Shown: one piece after another, positions 63,456 to 64,000 of the stretch
Numbering within the stretch: the first letter of the stretch is position 1
Layout of the letters: every line of letters begins with the position of its first letter
Assembly: GCA_018433595.1 (NCBI GenBank)
Contig: JAHDQY010000009.1
Location: 186,001 to 250,000, forward strand
Direction of reading: 5' to 3'
From: Synergistales bacterium
Lineage (GTDB): Bacteria; Synergistota; Synergistia; Synergistales; Aminithiophilaceae
Length of the DNA stretch: 64,000 bases
Program-made: the position numbers and the translations under genes
Notes under the pieces: model-generated
Seen by the model: the letters and a program-made list of their open reading frames with translations, nothing else
Database searches by the model: none
What the model was told of the DNA's origin: nothing

Positions 63456-64000
63456 AAAACTACCCATTCTCCTGGCTCTGTTTTTTTTACTGGGGGCAGG
63501 ATTGTCAATAGAAAGCAAGTTCCATTTCATGAGACTTAAGGGGTTTTCTTTGTCTCCTTCTAATTATAACATCGAAAACTCTTTGTGGAAATCTCAGCTT
63601 TTCCCTGATCAGCGAGTATGGGTTTCTTGGATTTGGCGTTTTCGCTCATTAAAAAAAGAAATAGAGAGAGAGTTTCCTATAAGGCTTACTTGGTCACTTC
63701 GTGGATGGGGGCGCATTGAAGCCCGTTATGTCGCTATAAAACCTCATTTCCTTCTTCTCTGGCACCAGAAAGTCTGGTGTGTTTCAGATGATGGCTTACT
63801 TTGGGAAAAGGATTTTTCCGCTTTTCATGACCTGGTGCAGCTTCCGGAATCACTTCCATGTATCGAGTGGTCTGATGAGTTGATGGCACCATTTGAGGTC
63901 GTGGAATCGAGGAACGTTCATCCGGTTCTTCTTCCAATGGAAAAAATCTTTGGCTGGCTTGGTGGCTTGCGACAGACAGGGTGGCTGGAAAAAGCAACGT
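63436..64000 (+). CDS. ftsQ: FtsQ/DivIB-like division protein, 3'-truncated by window edge
   Basis: An open frame of at least 188 codons from GTG 63436 to the window end with no stop. The start lies inside the end of murB (20-nt overlap), with GAGGTGA about 10 nt upstream. A short basic N-terminus (DHGGNKK) is followed by one membrane helix (about residues 9-22), a beta-rich region with a POTRA-like spacing (WKSQLFPDQRVWVSW ... FPIRLTWSLRGWG) and a beta domain (LLLWHQKVWCVSDDGLLW). The sequence is divergent, but topology and the position after murB fit FtsQ. AT-rich like murB. Confidence 0.75.
   Translation, partial: MDHGGNKKLPILLALFFLLGAGLSIESKFHFMRLKGFSLSPSNYNIENSLWKSQLFPDQRVWVSWIWRFRSLKKEIEREFPIRLTWSLRGWGRIEARYVAIKPHFLLLWHQKVWCVSDDGLLWEKDFSAFHDLVQLPESLPCIEWSDELMAPFEVVESRNVHPVLLPMEKIFGWLGGLRQTGWLEKAT

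Overview
The window is a dense, mostly plus-strand stretch of a bacterial chromosome. An anaerobic amino-acid fermenter, most likely of the phylum Synergistota, fits best. The reasons are a V-type ATPase with a conserved Na+ site, a ferredoxin-dependent 2-oxoacid oxidoreductase, a catabolic-type glutamate dehydrogenase, a multi-subunit flavin/iron-sulfur amino-acid dehydrogenase, oxygen-independent housekeeping, and meso-DAP type peptidoglycan genes. The taxonomic call is inference from gene content and protein style; no 16S gene or database search is available. Several starts are TTG, and ATGA-type overlaps are common, so most genes sit in long operons.

Layout. 1-5.1 kb: the 3' part of glpX, a large membrane-anchored TPR protein whose start lies next to a ten-G tract, and an unknown protein. 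5.4-13.8 kb: corrinoid adenosyltransferase, a P-type cation ATPase, mnmA, a Lon-like protease, nth and a DUF362 ferredoxin-like protein. 13.9-15.4 kb (minus strand): a TrpR-related regulator and hisC, each with a recognisable promoter. 15.5-15.8 kb: a tRNA-Leu/fMet/Met operon. 15.8-30.2 kb: housekeeping runs (a TPR protein, tilS-hpt-ftsH, uvrB-uvrA, rlmB, tRNA-Val, acpS, nnr, tsaE, tsaB). 30.4-38.1 kb: the metabolic centrepiece, a five-gene amino/imino-acid dehydrogenase complex, a four-gene 2-oxoacid:ferredoxin oxidoreductase and glutamate dehydrogenase. 38.2-39.7 kb: an rlmD-like methyltransferase and tRNA-Gly. 39.9-48.6 kb: a nine-gene V-type ATPase operon. 48.9-50.1 kb: cheR (minus) and RNase P RNA, transcribed divergently. 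50.2-64 kb: a dcw (division and cell wall) cluster from mraZ to a truncated ftsQ, preceded by MraZ-type TGGGN repeats.

How the genes may work together (inference): the dehydrogenase complex resembles archaeal dye-linked L-proline dehydrogenase and HcnABC/opine oxidase, but its subunits are split into separate genes. If it oxidises proline, then with a P5C dehydrogenase encoded elsewhere the neighbouring glutamate dehydrogenase and 2-oxoacid oxidoreductase would complete proline to glutamate to 2-oxoglutarate to succinyl-CoA, delivering electrons to ferredoxin and NAD. The V-ATPase would couple the resulting ATP to a sodium gradient.

Composition is uneven. The first four dehydrogenase genes are much richer in G+C than their surroundings, while the 5' part of ntpI, a short island in ftsI, and murB-ftsQ are distinctly AT-rich. 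No CRISPR array, insertion sequence, prophage or recognised defence island was seen. No wholly new system is evident; the split dehydrogenase complex, the G-tract next to the TPR gene start and the mosaic composition are the points most worth following.
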